Translations under genes and position numbers: made by a program
Shown: one piece after another, positions 46,070-57,575 of the stretch
Layout: each line of letters opens with the position of its first letter
Position numbering within the stretch: position 1 is the stretch's first letter
Notes under the pieces: model-generated
Seen by the model: the letters and a program-made list of their open reading frames with translations, nothing else
Database searches by the model: none
Told to the model about the DNA's origin: nothing
Source of the DNA: Dugong dugon
Lineage: Eukaryota; Chordata; Mammalia; Sirenia; Dugongidae
Direction: 5' to 3'
Assembly (NCBI GenBank): GCA_030035585.1
Contig: CM057469.1
Span: forward strand, 113,500,650 to 113,564,649
DNA: 64,000 nt

Positions 46070-47110
46070 AAAAAGACATCAAAAAGACAGCACTAAACTC
46101 ATACCTACCAACAATTAGGCTGAATGTAAATGAACTAAATGCACCAATAAAGAGACAGAGAATGGCAGAATGGATAAAAAAACATGATTCGTCTCCTTGC
46201 TGCCTAGAAGAGACACACCATAGACTTAAAAACACAAACAAACTAAAACTGATAGGATGGAAAAAAATATATCAAGCAAACAACACTCAAAAAAGAGCAG
46301 GAGTGGCAATATTAATCTCTGACAAAGTAGACTTTATGGTAAAATCGACCATAAAGGATAAGGAAGGACACTATATAATGATTAACGGGTCAATACACTG
46401 GGAGGACATAATCATAATAAATATTTACACACTTAAAGACAGGGCTCCAAAATACATAAAACGAACTCTAACAGCATTGAAAAGAGAGATAGCTCCACAA
46501 TAATAGTAGGAGACTTCAACACACCACTTTCAGTGAAGGAAAAAACATCCAGAAAGAAGCTCAATAAAGACACAAAAGATCTAAATGCCACAATCAACCA
46601 ACTTGATCTCATAGACATATATAGAACACTCCACCAACAAAAGCCAAGTAAGCTTTCTTTTCCAACACACATGGAACATTCTCTAGATTAGAGTACATAT
46701 TAGGTCATAAAGCAAGCCTTAACAAAATCCACACCATTGGAATGTTACAAAGCATCTTTTCTGACCATAAATTCATAAAAGTAGAAATTAATGACAGAAA
46801 AATCAAGGAAAAAAAATCATACACATGGAAACTGAACAATGCCTTGCTCAAAAATTACTGCGTTATAGAGGAAATTAAGGACAGAATAAAGAAATTCATA
46901 GGATCAAATGAGGATGAAAACACATCCTACCAGAACCTTTGGGACACAGCAAAAGCAGTGCTCAGAGGCCAATTTATAGCAATAAATGCATCCATCCAAA
47001 AAGAAAAAAGGGCCAAAATCAAAACATTAACCATACAACTTGGACAAATAGAAAGAGAGTAGCAAAAGAAGCCCTCAGGCACCCGAAGAAAGGAAACAAA
47101 CTACAAGTTT
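46070..47110 (+). pseudogene. L1 ORF2 pseudogene (endonuclease region)
   Basis: LNVNELNAPIKRQRMAEWIKKHD, CCLEETHHR (catalytic E of the QETH motif present), GWKKIYQANNTQKRAGVAILISDKVDF, DKEGHYIMINGSI, then IIVGDFNTPLS, LIDIYRTLHQQ and SDHKFIKVEI (SDH of the endonuclease catalytic centre). It ends in the linker (AVLRGQFIAINASIQKEKR...LGQIERE) before any RT motif. Several stops and frame changes break it. Confidence 0.92.
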
Positions 47111-47595
47111 GGTGGTCCCAACAACATATTATATGTGTATATAAGTGTATTTGTATATGTATGTGTATAAATACGTGAGTATAATTTAATATTCTATAAA
47201 AATGGCTTTTTCAAGTTAAAGAAGTATATATTTCTCAGCTACATATATTGGGACAATTGTTCGAACCACTACAATAATAACTAAAAGAGGTTAAACATTA
47301 TCTATTTTACAACATATATCAAAATAAAACCAAAGTGACAAAAATTAAATGGAAAATTGTAAATAATTTAAGAAATGTAAAAACATGTACATTAAATGCA
47401 TAAGAATAATATAGTGTAGATTGATGACATTAGGCAAATGTTAATGGCAGGAACCATAAAAAGGACATATTTAATAAACAAATTCTGAAACTCTGTAAAA
47501 AGTTGAATGGTCCCTTAAAATAACTGGCAACATTTAAAAAAAAACGTTGCAAGCATATAGTATATTTTACTTTTAAAAATATCTGATATTTTTAA
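47111..47595. other. unassigned AT-rich stretch
   Basis: TATGTGTATA-type simple sequence near 47130-47180, then AT-rich DNA with no gene. Confidence 0.4.
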
Positions 47596-48784
47596 GGACT
47601 TGAAGCACTTACTCATGAAGATAAAAACTACAGCCTTCAGTATGGATTACACCTCAACATAAAGAAAACAAAAATCCTCACAACTGGACCAATAAGCAAC
47701 ATTATAAAGGGAGAAAAGACTGAAGTTGTCAAAGATTTCATTTTACTTGAATCCACAATCAACACCCATGGAAGCAGCAGTCAAGAAATCAACAGACACA
47801 TTGCATGGGACAAATCTGCTGCAAAGGACCTCTTTAAAGTGTTGAAAAGCAAAGATGTCACCTTGAAGACTAAGGTGTGCCTGACCCACGCCATGGTGTT
47901 TTCAGTCACCTCATATGCATGTGAAAGCTGGACGATGAATAAGGAAGACTGAAGAAGAATTGGCGCCTTTGAATTGTGGTGTTGGCAAAGAATATTGAAT
48001 ATACCATGGACTGCCAAAGGAACAAACAAATCAGTCTTGGAAGAAGTACAACCAGAATGATCCTTAGAAGCAAGGGTGGTGAGACTACATCTCACATGAC
48101 TTAGACATGTTATTAGGAAGTGTCATGCTTTCAATTATGTCCCCCCAAAAATGTGTATCAATTTGGCTAGGCCATGATTCCTGCTACTGTGTGATTTTCC
48201 TGTATGTTGTGAACCCACCTCTATGATGTTAATGAGGGAGGATGGGTGGCAGTTGTGTTGGTGAGGCAGGACTGGATCTACAAGACCGGATTGTGTCCTG
48301 AGGCAATCTCTTGAGATATAAAAGACAGAAGTGAGCAGTGACACAGGGGGACCTCATACCATCAAGAAAGCAGTGCCAGGAGCAGAACGCATCCTTTGGA
48401 CCGGGGTCCCTGTGCCGAGAAGCTCCTAGTCCAGGGGAACACTGATGAGAAGGCCAACAGTGAGAGAAAGACTTCCTCTGGAGCTGACACCCTGAATTTG
48501 GACTTTTAGCCTACTTTGACTGTGAGGAAATAAACTTCTCTTCGTTAAAACCACATCTGGTATTTCTGTTATGGCAGCACTAGATAACTAAGACAGGAAG
48601 GATCAGTCCCTGGAAAAGTACATCATGCTTGGTAAAATAGAGGGCCACTGAAAAAGAAGACTCTCAAGGAGTTGGATTGCTCAAGCATAACAATGATTGT
48701 GAGGATGGTGAGGACTGGTAAGTTTTTTGTTTTGTTGTACATAGGGTAGGAACCTACTGGATGGCACCTAACAACAACAACAAC
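47596..48784 (+). mobile_element. RTE LINE 3' part, split by a solo LTR
   Basis: GACTTGAAGCACTTACTCATG, YGLHLNIKKTKILTTGPISNI, TEVVKDFILLESTINTHGSSSQEI and LTHAMVFSVTSYACESWTMN give the C-terminal part of RTE ORF; the 3' end is GATGGCACCTAACAACAACAACA. The LTR at 48121-48595 lies between ATGTTATTAGGAAG and GGAAGGATCAGTCCCTGG, words contiguous in other RTE copies (for example 50600-50625). Confidence 0.93.
48121..48595 (+). repeat. MaLR-like solo LTR inserted in RTE
   Basis: Starts TGTCATGCTTTCAATTATGTC then CCCCCCAAAAATG and ends TCTGTTATGGCAGCAC...AACTAAGACA, both typical of MaLR LTR ends. Perfect 5-bp duplication GGAAG at 48116-48120 and 48596-48600. Length 475 bp. No internal sequence. 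Confidence 0.85.
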
Positions 48785-48785
48785 T

Positions 48786-49022
48786 TTTATTTATAGAGCT
48801 CTGAAAAGAAAATTAATGATGCCACTTATATTACATCATTGAAATCACAAAATATTATAGGTGAAGGACAGATTAGTGGTGTCCAGTGGTCAGGGATGGT
48901 GAGGGGACCGAGGTAGGCATGACTGTAAAGGGATAGTATAAAAGAGAACTTTCTGGAATAGTTCTACATCTTGACTGTAGTCCTGGTTACCGAAATGATA
49001 CAATGGCATATACTATACACGG
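48786..49022 (+). repeat. L1M 3' end fragment
   Basis: GGACAGATTAGTGGTGTCCAG, GTCAGGGATGGTGAGGGGACC and ATAGTTCTACATCTTGACTGTAG are the L1M 3' UTR order. Confidence 0.65.
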
Positions 49023-49023
49023 T

Positions 49024-50793
49024 AATGGTTGATGGTCGACCAATTCTTTTTGGTACAGTGACTCTGTGTATTCCTTCCATCTTCTTTTGATGCCTCCTGC
49101 ATCATTTAATATCTTCCCCATAGAATCCTTCACTATTGCAGCTTGAGGCTTGAGTTTTTTCTTCAGCTCTTTCAGCTTGAGAAATGCCCAGCATATTCTT
49201 CCCTTTTAGTTTTCTATCTCCAAGTCTTTGCACATGTCATTATAATACGTTACTGTGTCTTCTTGAGCTGCCCTTTGAAATCTGTTCAGCTCTTTTACCA
49301 CAGCATATGATCAGGAACCGATAGCATTGAAGGAAGAAGTCCAAGCTGCACTGAAGGCACTGGTGAAAAACAAGGATCCGGGAATTGATGGAATACCAAC
49401 TGAGATGTTTCAACAAACAGATGCAGCACTGGAGGTGCTCACTTGTCTATGCCAAGAAATTTGGAAGACAGCTTCCTGGCCAACTGACTGGAAGAGATCC
49501 ATATTTATGTCTATTTCCAAGAAAGGTGATCCAACCGAATGCAGAAATCATGGAACAATATTATTATCACATGCAAGTAAAATTTTGCTGAAAATCTTTC
49601 AAAAGAGGCTGCAACAGTATATCAACAGGGAACTGTCAGAAATTCAAGCTGGATTCAGAAGAGGATGTGGAACCAAGGATATCATTGCTGATGTCAGATG
49701 GATCCTGTCTGAAAGCAGAGAATACCAGAAAGATGTTTACCTGTGTTTTATTGACTATGCAAAAGTCTTCGACTGTGTGGATCATAACAAATTATGGGTA
49801 ACATTGTGAAGAATGGGAATTCCAGAACACTTAACTGTGCTCATGAGGAACCGGTACATAGATCAAGAGGCAGTTATTTGTACAGAACAATGGGATTCTC
49901 TGTGGTTTAAAGTCAGGAAAGGTGTACCTCGGGGTTGTATCCTTTCACCATACCTATTCAGTCTGTATGCTGAGCATGTAATATGAGAAGCTGGACTATA
50001 TGAAGAAGAATGGGGTATCAAAATTGGAGGAAGACTCATTAACAACCTTCATTATGCAGATGACACAACCTTGCTTGCTGAAAGTAAAGAGGGCTTGAGG
50101 CACTTACTGATGATGATAAAAGTCTGCAGCCTTAGTATGGATTTCACCTCAACATAAAGAAAACAAAAATCCTCACAACTAGACCAATAAGCAACATCAT
50201 TATAAAGGCAGAAAATATTGAAGTTGTCAAGGATTTCATTTTACTTGAATTCACAATCAACACTCATGGAAGCAGCAGTCAAGAAATCAAAAAATGCATT
50301 GTATTGGGGAAATCTGCTACAAAAGACCTCTTTAAAGTGTTGAGAAGCAAAGATGTCACCTTGAAGACTCAGGTGCATCTGACCCAAGCCATGGTATTTT
50401 CAATAGCCTCATATGCATGTTAAAGCTGGATGATGAATAAGGAAGACCGAAGGAGAATTGATCCCTTTGAATTGTGGTGTTGGTGAAGACTACTGAATAT
50501 ACCATGGACTGCCAAACAAACAAATCTTTCTCGGAAGAAGTACAACCAAAATTTTCCTTAGCAGCAAGGATGGCAAGACTACATCTCATATACTTTGTAC
50601 ATGTTATTAGGAGGGATCAATACCTGGAGAAGGACCCTCAACGAGATGGATGGACATAGTGTCTGCAACAATGGGATTAAGCATAACAATGTTTGTGACA
50701 ATGTTGCGGTATGGAGAAGTGTTTCGTTCTGTTGTACATAAGGTAGCTATGAGTTGGAACTGACTCTCGATGGCACCTGGCAGTAACAATAGT
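49024..50793 (+). mobile_element. RTE LINE with 5' inversion (RT domain to 3' end)
   Basis: The left 275 bp (49024-49300) is RTE in reverse, the right part (49301-50793) is forward. The two meet where the consensus is continuous: the minus-strand reading ends ...GAATTGGTCGACCATCAACC and the forward part starts AGCATATGATCAGGAACCGA. The forward part encodes RT: KNKDPGIDGIPTEMF, SWPTDWKRSIFMSISKKGDPTECRNHGTILL, IQAGFRRGCGT, CFIDYAKVFDCVDHNKLW (motif A) and, near 50050, LHYADDTTLLAES (motif C, catalytic YADD kept). One frame is open for 160 codons (49327-49809) before a stop. The 3' end is GATGGCACCTGGCAGTAACAA. Dead, but moderately preserved. Confidence 0.93.
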
Positions 50794-52193
50794 GTGAGAA
50801 AGTGAAATTTTTTAATTGTAAGAAAAATTAAATATCATATATAAAAACTCATCTAAAATTGCATATCCTTCATCTCAGCAATTCCTTTTTTAAAATAATT
50901 TATCATAGGAAAACAATGAAGTCTTCATATCTGCAATCTCAAGGCTTTATTTTAAAGTTAATTTATAAAGGCTAAAATTACAAAGTTCCAAATGTGAAAA
51001 AAACGAAAAATTGATTAAATGAATACTCAACATTCCTTACAGTGATAATGTATAATAATTTTTATAAATGCCCATGGGTCATATATATTTCTTAAAAAGC
51101 AATTATTGAATGGTCTTACCTAGCGATGTAAAAAAAATATATGTATATCCACAAACACATATATGAAAAGTTGTTATATGGTACTATAATTATTAGTTTG
51201 TATGTTCTTCATTATATCAAATCTTTGTGCACATCTTCATAATATGTTAATAGCAATTTTATACTAATTAATGAATAAATGTGATATTGGACATTATCAT
51301 TTATTTCAACCTTCAGTATTTGCTCCAAAGATCTATTGTCATTTTACCTGCAAGATTTAGCTGAACTGTTGTGTCTTTCTAAGAAGAAAGTGAAGCCTTT
51401 CGTTCTTCTATTCTTGTCTGAAACAACATCGTCAATCTAGTTAACGGTGAATATTAGAGACATATGTGACAATTGATGTGGAAAAATTATGTTCCTGCTG
51501 GCAATTATCCGTCAAGAGCAGGTTGACTGATTGCCAGAGTTAAAACACATGCAAACTGTTAGCCATCATAGGAGGGCAAATACCCCAAAATCTTGGTGCA
51601 GCGTCAGGTGGAAATTCAGTTTTCACTGCTGGGTTCCTGCCCTTGATGCCACACATTCATAATCTTCTCTCATCAAGCTAGGTCTACACGCTCAGAGATG
51701 TCCATCATTCCAGCAGTCAAATATATACCTTGTCAAATACATTAAATAGCTCTCTTGATAAGTTGGATGAGAAGTGACATGCTACACACGATTGAGTAGA
51801 AGGGCATATCATATGCAATTCCTCCTGTCATAATTTGTCATTCTGATTCTATATCTAGGTGAGAGACTTAACCTTGGCATTTCCTAAGTTCAGATATTAT
51901 AGCCAATTAATAGATAAGACAAATGTAAAAAATAGTTGAATAAGTTGGATATACAACATAACATGATGATAAAGTAGACAAGTAAAATAATATAAGCTAA
52001 TTCTCTTTTGTGATATATAAGTGAGGTTTGTTAATTTTGAACTTTGTAAACAAGTGTACCACGATTCAATGGTGAGAAAATAGAAATGGGAAGCACATGA
52101 CATTCAACTGCAAATTTTGCCTAAATTGCCTAAAGCATCCTAAGTGGCACCCTGATGAGATGTCATAAGTATTATCTCCTTTACTGTGAGGAT
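50794..52193. other. unassigned stretch
   Basis: 1.4 kb, AT-rich, no gene or recognisable repeat. Confidence 0.45.
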
Positions 52194-52207
52194 ATGTTTC
52201 TAATTAC

Positions 52208-52374
52208 CTGAAGTAAAACCAAACCTTTTGCTGTCGAGTCAATTCTGACTCATAGCGACCCTATAGAACAGAGTAGAACTGCCCCGCAGAGTTTCCAGAA
52301 AGTGGCTGGTAGATTTGAACTGCCAACCTTTTGGTTAGCAGCTGAACTCTTAACCGTTGGGCCGCCAGGGTTCC
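52208..52374 (-). repeat. AfroSINE, reverse, with 14-bp target duplication
   Basis: GCTGTCGAGTCAATTCTGACT, AGCGACCCTATAGAACAGAG and minus-strand head GAACCCTGGCGGCCCAACGG. Perfect 14-bp duplication ATGTTTCTAATTAC at 52194-52207 and 52375-52388. Confidence 0.95.
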
Positions 52375-52767
52375 ATGTTTCTAATTACACAAATGAAATA
52401 TCTATGACTCAGCATCATATTGAAAAAGTATTCATTGAAATCTGATTTTGAGCCATATCCTGGGCTACCAAGAACAACCTGATATGTCTGTGGCATATAA
52501 CGCATTTTAAAATAAACCAAGCATTGGCCGTGAGAGGCAGATGAAAAAACATTTCCTTCACCTCAGATTTTTTCTAGAAGTTTGTATCAACAGAACTAGG
52601 TTGATATGGCCTCCAGCTGAAACTTCCTTTCCCCTCCAGCTCAAGGTTATGAGAACAGAGGAAACACACTCCTGACCTCCCTCTGCAACTTCTCTACAAT
52701 TGTTATACAACCTTTCATCAAAAGAGAGAAAGACCTGCAATTGGCATAACAAAGTTTATTAAGAAAA

Positions 52768-53481
52768 TGTTCTGCATCCTACTTTGGTGAGTGGTGTCCG
52801 GGGTCTTAAAAGCTTGCAAGCGGCCATCTAAGATGCATCAGTTGGTCCCAACCCACCTGGAGTAAAGGAGAATGAAGAACACCATGGACACAAGGAAAGT
52901 ATTAGCTCAAGAGACAAAAAAGGCCACATAAACCGGAGACTTCATCATCCTGAGACCAGAAGAACTAGATGGTGCCCGGCTACCACCAATGACCGCCCAG
53001 ACAGGGAACACAACAGACAGTCGCTGATAGAGCAGGAGAAAAATGGGGTGCAGAAATCAAATTCTTGTAAAAAGACCAGACTTAATGATCTGACTGAGAC
53101 TGGAGGAACCCCGGAAAGCATGGCCCCCAGACTCTCTGTCAACCCAGAACTAAAATAATTCCTGAGGCCAACTCTTCAGACAAAGATTAGACTGGACTAC
53201 GGGACATAAAATGATACTTGTGAAGATCGTGCTTCTTAGCTCAAGTAGATACATGAGACTAAATGGGCAGCTTCTGTCCGGAGGTGAGATGAGACAGAAA
53301 GGGTCAGGAGCTGAATGAATGGACACGGGAAATCAGAGGTGGAAAGGATAAGTGTGCTGTCACAGTATAGGGAGAACAATTAGGGTTACATAACAATGTA
53401 TGTATAAATTTTTGTATGAGAGACTAACTTGAACTGTAAACTTTCACTTAAAGTACAATAAAAAAAAAATAAAATATTTTT

Positions 53482-53487
<6 letters not shown>
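52768..53487 (+). mobile_element. afrotherian L1 3' UTR with poly(A), 5'-truncated
   Basis: GGGGTCTTAAAAGCTTGCAAG, GCGGCCATCTAAGATGCATC, AAGGAGAATGAAGAACACC, AGACTTCATCATCCTGAGACC, GGAACCCCGGAAAGCATGGC, TCAGACAAAGATTAGACTGG and GTAAACTTTCACTTAAAGTAC lead to an A-rich tail with AATAAA. The same 3' end occurs at 19045-19362. No ORF2 is attached. Confidence 0.82.

Positions 53488-53517
<30 letters not shown>
53488..53517. repeat. (GA)n microsatellite
   Basis: About 15 uninterrupted GA units directly after the L1 A-rich tail. Confidence 0.97.
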
Positions 53518-53521
<4 letters not shown>

Positions 53522-54617
53522 GCCCTGGCATAGTTCTCTTTGAAGAATATGGGAGCTTTGGGAAATTCTTACTTTCTCTTTTTCTTGCTGAATTCAGATT
53601 TCAAAGTTTCCTAAACAAAGCTTGTTTCTTAAACAACATGGTGTTACAGAACCTGTTCCAAGCCCATCTTGCACGACAAGTCTCTTTATCTCTTCCTCTC
53701 ATACAGTTCTGAAATTTAATTTTCAATAATTATTATGAAGGCTTTATAAATATAAGAGAGTTTAAAATTTGTGTCCGTCAGGAAAACCAACCACACCAGG
53801 TATTTTAACAGAGAACTTAACATAAGGACTTTGTTAAGCAGGTATTGATGAAACAAAAGAAAGAAAAAAGGGATACTGAATTTGTGGAGATAGTAACTGC
53901 AGGAATTACCTTCCACCTGTAAGGCCAGGGAAACAAAAGGAAGACTTTGTGGTTATCAGATCCTGGAAGTTTAGTGGAAAGCTTCCATGGAATTGAAATT
54001 CTAATCCCTTAGGAGAGGGTGTTGCAGATCTAGGTTTGTCCACTCAACCTCTTGGCGAAGAGTCCACACCAAGCTACCCAGACCTCTGTGGGAGGGCATT
54101 TATTTTTTCCTACTTTTTAAATGTATTGTATTTGCCCACTCATGACACATTTCTTTTTCCTTTGTAGTTTCTTCTTCCTTTGTTTCTTACTCAAAGGTTA
54201 TACAAAAAGTCACTAGCTTTTCTTCTAGTATTTTTATGTTTTTATCCCCCCCCCCATATTTCACTTTAATATATCAATGAATTTGTTGTGGGGGTTACAT
54301 TGAATTAGAAACGTAACTTTGTTTTCACAAACAAGGAGTCATTCTTTTTTAATACTCTATGGTAAACAATTTCTTCTTTATTGATTCAAAGTGCCACCTT
54401 TACTGTGTACTAATTTTGCCTATCTTCTTGAATCTTTTCCTGGACTTTCTGTCTCTTTCTATTAATGTCTACTTCAGTACCATTTCCATGCTACTTTAGT
54501 TAGTATAACTCACCACGTGTGTGCATGTGCACACAAACCCATACACACATTTTTGTGGATATTCAGTAGTTTTCACGTTTGTACTTCTTTACTCCTAATG
54601 TATTAGATAACCTAAAT
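53518..54617. other. unassigned stretch
   Basis: No gene. Possibly a decayed old repeat at 53780-53990; family not recognised. A C-run occurs near 54247-54255. Confidence 0.4.
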
Positions 54618-54790
54618 CAGTCATTCCAAAACTTGAACATGTATCAGAATCCTCTGGAGGGTTTGTTAATACATTGATTGCTGGACTACAAACCCAGAGT
54701 TTCTGATACAGCAGATCAGGACTGGGTCTGAGAATTTGCATTTATAACAAGTTCCAAGTGATGCTAATAATGCTGGACTAAGACACTAAC
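54618..54790 (-). mobile_element. MER5A-like hAT-Charlie MITE
   Basis: CAGTCATTCCAAAACTTGAAC, ATCAGAATCCTCTGGAGGGTT, CAGAGTTTCTGATACAGCAG, GAGAATTTGCATTTATAACAAG and CCAAGTGATGCTAATAATGCTGG match MER5A in order. The right terminal repeat is lost. Confidence 0.85.
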
Positions 54791-55675
54791 CTTAGGCATT
54801 TATTCTTCAGAATATATTTTATAATCACCTTTGACATGTTATAAAAAAAGCTAGTCATATTTTTACTTGAATTACATTATTTTTCTTGAGTTTTTTCTAA
54901 GACATTGAGCTCATGAAATTTTCCGCTGAATCCTACTGATAAATTCAATGTATGGCTTTGCCTCTGGATTTGTAGCAGGAAACCTCAGGTTGATAATGTG
55001 CGGTTCTGTGTTCAGATTCTGGTTTCTAACACATTTGCAGCTCACTCTATGAATTCACTGAACACAAATCTGGTGTCCTTTCTACCATTGCCTAAGTGTC
55101 TGATATCCTAAACAAATGTTGTATATTAATATATATATCACTAGCATGCACAGCTGAAGCATACACTTGTATTTCTGTCTAGCCTATAGTACTTTTATAG
55201 ACTAAACATTTGTTGTGTTGTAGATAGCCTTGCTCCCCATCCCCACAGCCTTTCTTCCAATGCCACCTTAGTCATGTCCTATCCAGTGCTTTCTGGAATT
55301 TGAAGTTCCTACTTGTTTATAGGAGCCCAGACGGTTTATAGGTAGATAGTTAAAAGCAAGATTAAGGCCCTAATAATGTAGGAATAATATTCTGACCACT
55401 TCATCACAAAATATCTTGGGAAAAAAAAACAGAGCTGCCTGTGTTTTGACTGATACACACACTGTATCTTTGAGACTGATCACAGATGGTGGGAAGATGA
55501 CAGTGTCTCCTGACCTGCCTTGTTTCATGAAGAGATCTGATGCATGGCATTCTGGTAAGTACAGTCTGAATACAAATTCATTGGTTTTATAATTACTGTC
55601 AGTTTCTTCTCGGAAGTCGAAATTGGGTTGCCTGCTAGTCTTATGCACAAAATCTATATGCAAATAATAATAATA
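54791..55675. other. unassigned stretch
   Basis: No gene or recognisable repeat. Confidence 0.4.
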
Positions 55676-56356
55676 TAAAAAAGTAGTGAAAGAATCAGAG
55701 AAGATCTAAATAAATGGAGAGATATTCTGTGTTTATAGATTGGAGGACTGGACTTTGTTATGATGTCAGTCCTACCCAAATTGATATATAGGTCCAAAAC
55801 AATCACCATCAAAATATCATCAAGCTATTTTGTAGATATTAACAAACTGAATCTAAAGTTTATGTGAAAAAAAAAAATGACCTAAAATAGGCAGCATATG
55901 CTGAGAAAGAACAAAGTTAGAAGAGTCAAACTACCTGATGTCCAGACTTACTGCAAAACTACAGTAACCAAAGACAGTGCTGTATTGAAGTAATAGATGG
56001 ATAGATCAGAATCAAGAAACAAAATAGCACAATAGGCCCACACAAATACAGTCAACTGATCTTTGACAAAAGAGTTAAGGAAAGTCAATGGAGAAAGGGT
56101 AGTTTTTACAGTAAATGACGCTGGAAAAATTGGACATCCATATGTTAAAATAAAGAACAGTCTTGCAATTTTATAAAAATTAACTCAAAATGATTAAAAT
56201 GGAAAATGAAAACCTATAAAACTGCTATATGAAAACATGGAAAAAAATCTAAATTATCTTGGGTTTCTAGGGATTACACCAAAAGCATGATCCATGAAAA
56301 AAATGGATTTTTTAGGGACTGCACCAAAAGCATGATCCATGAAAAAGAAATGGATG

Positions 56357-56581
56357 ACTATATTTTTACACAAATAATGCACGCCTTCTACATTTGTTTA
56401 CCAATTGTGTCCTGCCATAGTGAAATATTTTTGTATTTAGTATGCTATGCTAAATTTTTTTTTTTTCACAGAAACATGTGAAAAAAAAATTGGCATAGCA
56501 GTACTAACGAAATTACCTCGCCTGGGGAGAGGGCACAATTAACAAATGTGGAAGGCGTGTATTATTTGTGCAAAATATGGT
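56357..56581. mobile_element. palindromic MITE, family not recognised (225 bp)
   Basis: Outer arms pair ACTATATTTTTACACAAATA...ACGCCTTCTACATTTG with the reverse of CAAATGTGGAAGGCGTGTATTATTTGTGCAAAATATGGT. Inner arms pair TTAGTATGCTATGC with GCATAGCAGTACTAA and AATTTTTTTTTTTTCACA with TGTGAAAAAAAAATT. It interrupts an L1M at a point where L1 reads continuously, so it is an insertion. The candidate target duplication is unclear (TA or GATG). No coding capacity. Confidence 0.75.
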
Positions 56582-57009
56582 AGATGGACTTTATTAAAAT
56601 TAAAAAAACAAACTTCTGATGTTCAAAAAGACACTGTTAAGAAAATAAAAAGTCAAGTCACAGAGTGAGAGAAAATATTTTCAGAAAACATATCTGATAA
56701 AATATTTGTATCCGAAGTATGCAGAGATCTGTTAAAACTTACCAAGAAAACAATCTCATTAAAAAATGGGCAATAGATTCAAACAGACATCTCACCAAAG
56801 AAGAATACAGATGGTAAATAAGTATATGAAAAGATACATAGTATAATATGTCATTAGGGAATTAGAGAAGGGTAGCAAGAGGGGAGGCTGTAGCTATAAA
56901 GGAGTGGCACAAGAGATCCTTGTGATGGAATTGTACCATATTTTGACTCTGTTGGTGGTCACATAAATCTATAGGTAAGACAAAGTTGCACAGAACCAAG
57001 AACACAATA

Positions 57010-57210
57010 AGGAGCCCTGGTGGCACAGTGGTTAAGGGCTTGGTTGCTAACTAAAGGTTGGCAGTTTGAACCCACCAGCCAGTCCGTGGCAGAAGAGAGC
57101 TGGGATCTGTTTCCCTAAAGATTACAGCTTAGGAAACCCTATGGAAAAGTTGTTCTCTGTCCTATAGGGTCTTTATGAGTCGGAATTGACTCGATGGCAT
57201 ACAACAACAA
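57010..57210 (+). repeat. AfroSINE, forward, with RTE-like CAA tail
   Basis: GGAGCCCTGGTGGCACAGTGG, TTTGAACCCACCAGCC, CTCTGTCCTATAGGGTCTTT, GACTCGATGGCATACAACAACAA. Lies within the L1M 3' UTR. Confidence 0.92.
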
Positions 57211-57575
57211 GTGCACATGCATACACACAAATAAGGTGAGTGGATTGTAAAAATGTAATTATTCAAGATGTTACCACTGGGGGAAACTGGGTGAAGAGTT
57301 TATGAGATCTCATTGCATGTGAATCTACAAGTTACTCAAAATAAAAAGTTAAAAACAATTCATGTAGAAGCAACTAGGGAAAAAAGTGTCTAAAAAGTCT
57401 CCTTGGCTCCAAACAAAAACAAAACTACATACACACACTGATGAAGGTGCCATTAAAGAGGCACAAGCCAACTGAAAGAGCTCTCAGTGATCAAACTGGA
57501 AAGATTTGAGCAACAAAATAAAGAAGTATGTTGGGTTATAACTCCAAGTATAAAATAAATATGTATAAGTTTAAA

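Larger units (their letters stand above)
44670..47110 (+). mobile_element. L1 LINE: ORF1 and first third of ORF2, 3'-truncated
   Basis: ORF1 spans about 44690-45640 and ORF2 begins near 46070. The match stops around 47100, inside ORF2 after the endonuclease and its linker, so reverse transcriptase is missing. Loss of the 3' part is not the usual 5' truncation and suggests later deletion or rearrangement. Many in-frame disruptions show it is dead. Confidence 0.9.
55676..57360 (+). repeat. L1M LINE: ORF2 C-terminal region and 3' UTR, interrupted
   Basis: TAAATGGAGAGATATTCTGTG, GATGTCAGTCCTACCCAAATTG, ACAATCACCATCAAAATATC, GTCAACTGATCTTTGACAAAAG, AAAAGCATGATCCATGAAAAA, AAAAGACACTGTTAAGAAAA and CATCTCACCAAAGAAGAATAC are the L1 ORF2 C-terminal order; the 3' UTR follows (GGGTAGCAAGAGGGGAGGC). 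It hosts a palindromic MITE (56357-56581) and an AfroSINE (57010-57210), and carries a 45-bp tandem duplication at 56268-56357. Confidence 0.9.

Noticed and set aside
49327-49809. A 160-codon open frame with reverse transcriptase similarity
   Set aside because: It is part of the RTE LINE at 49024-50793, not a host gene.
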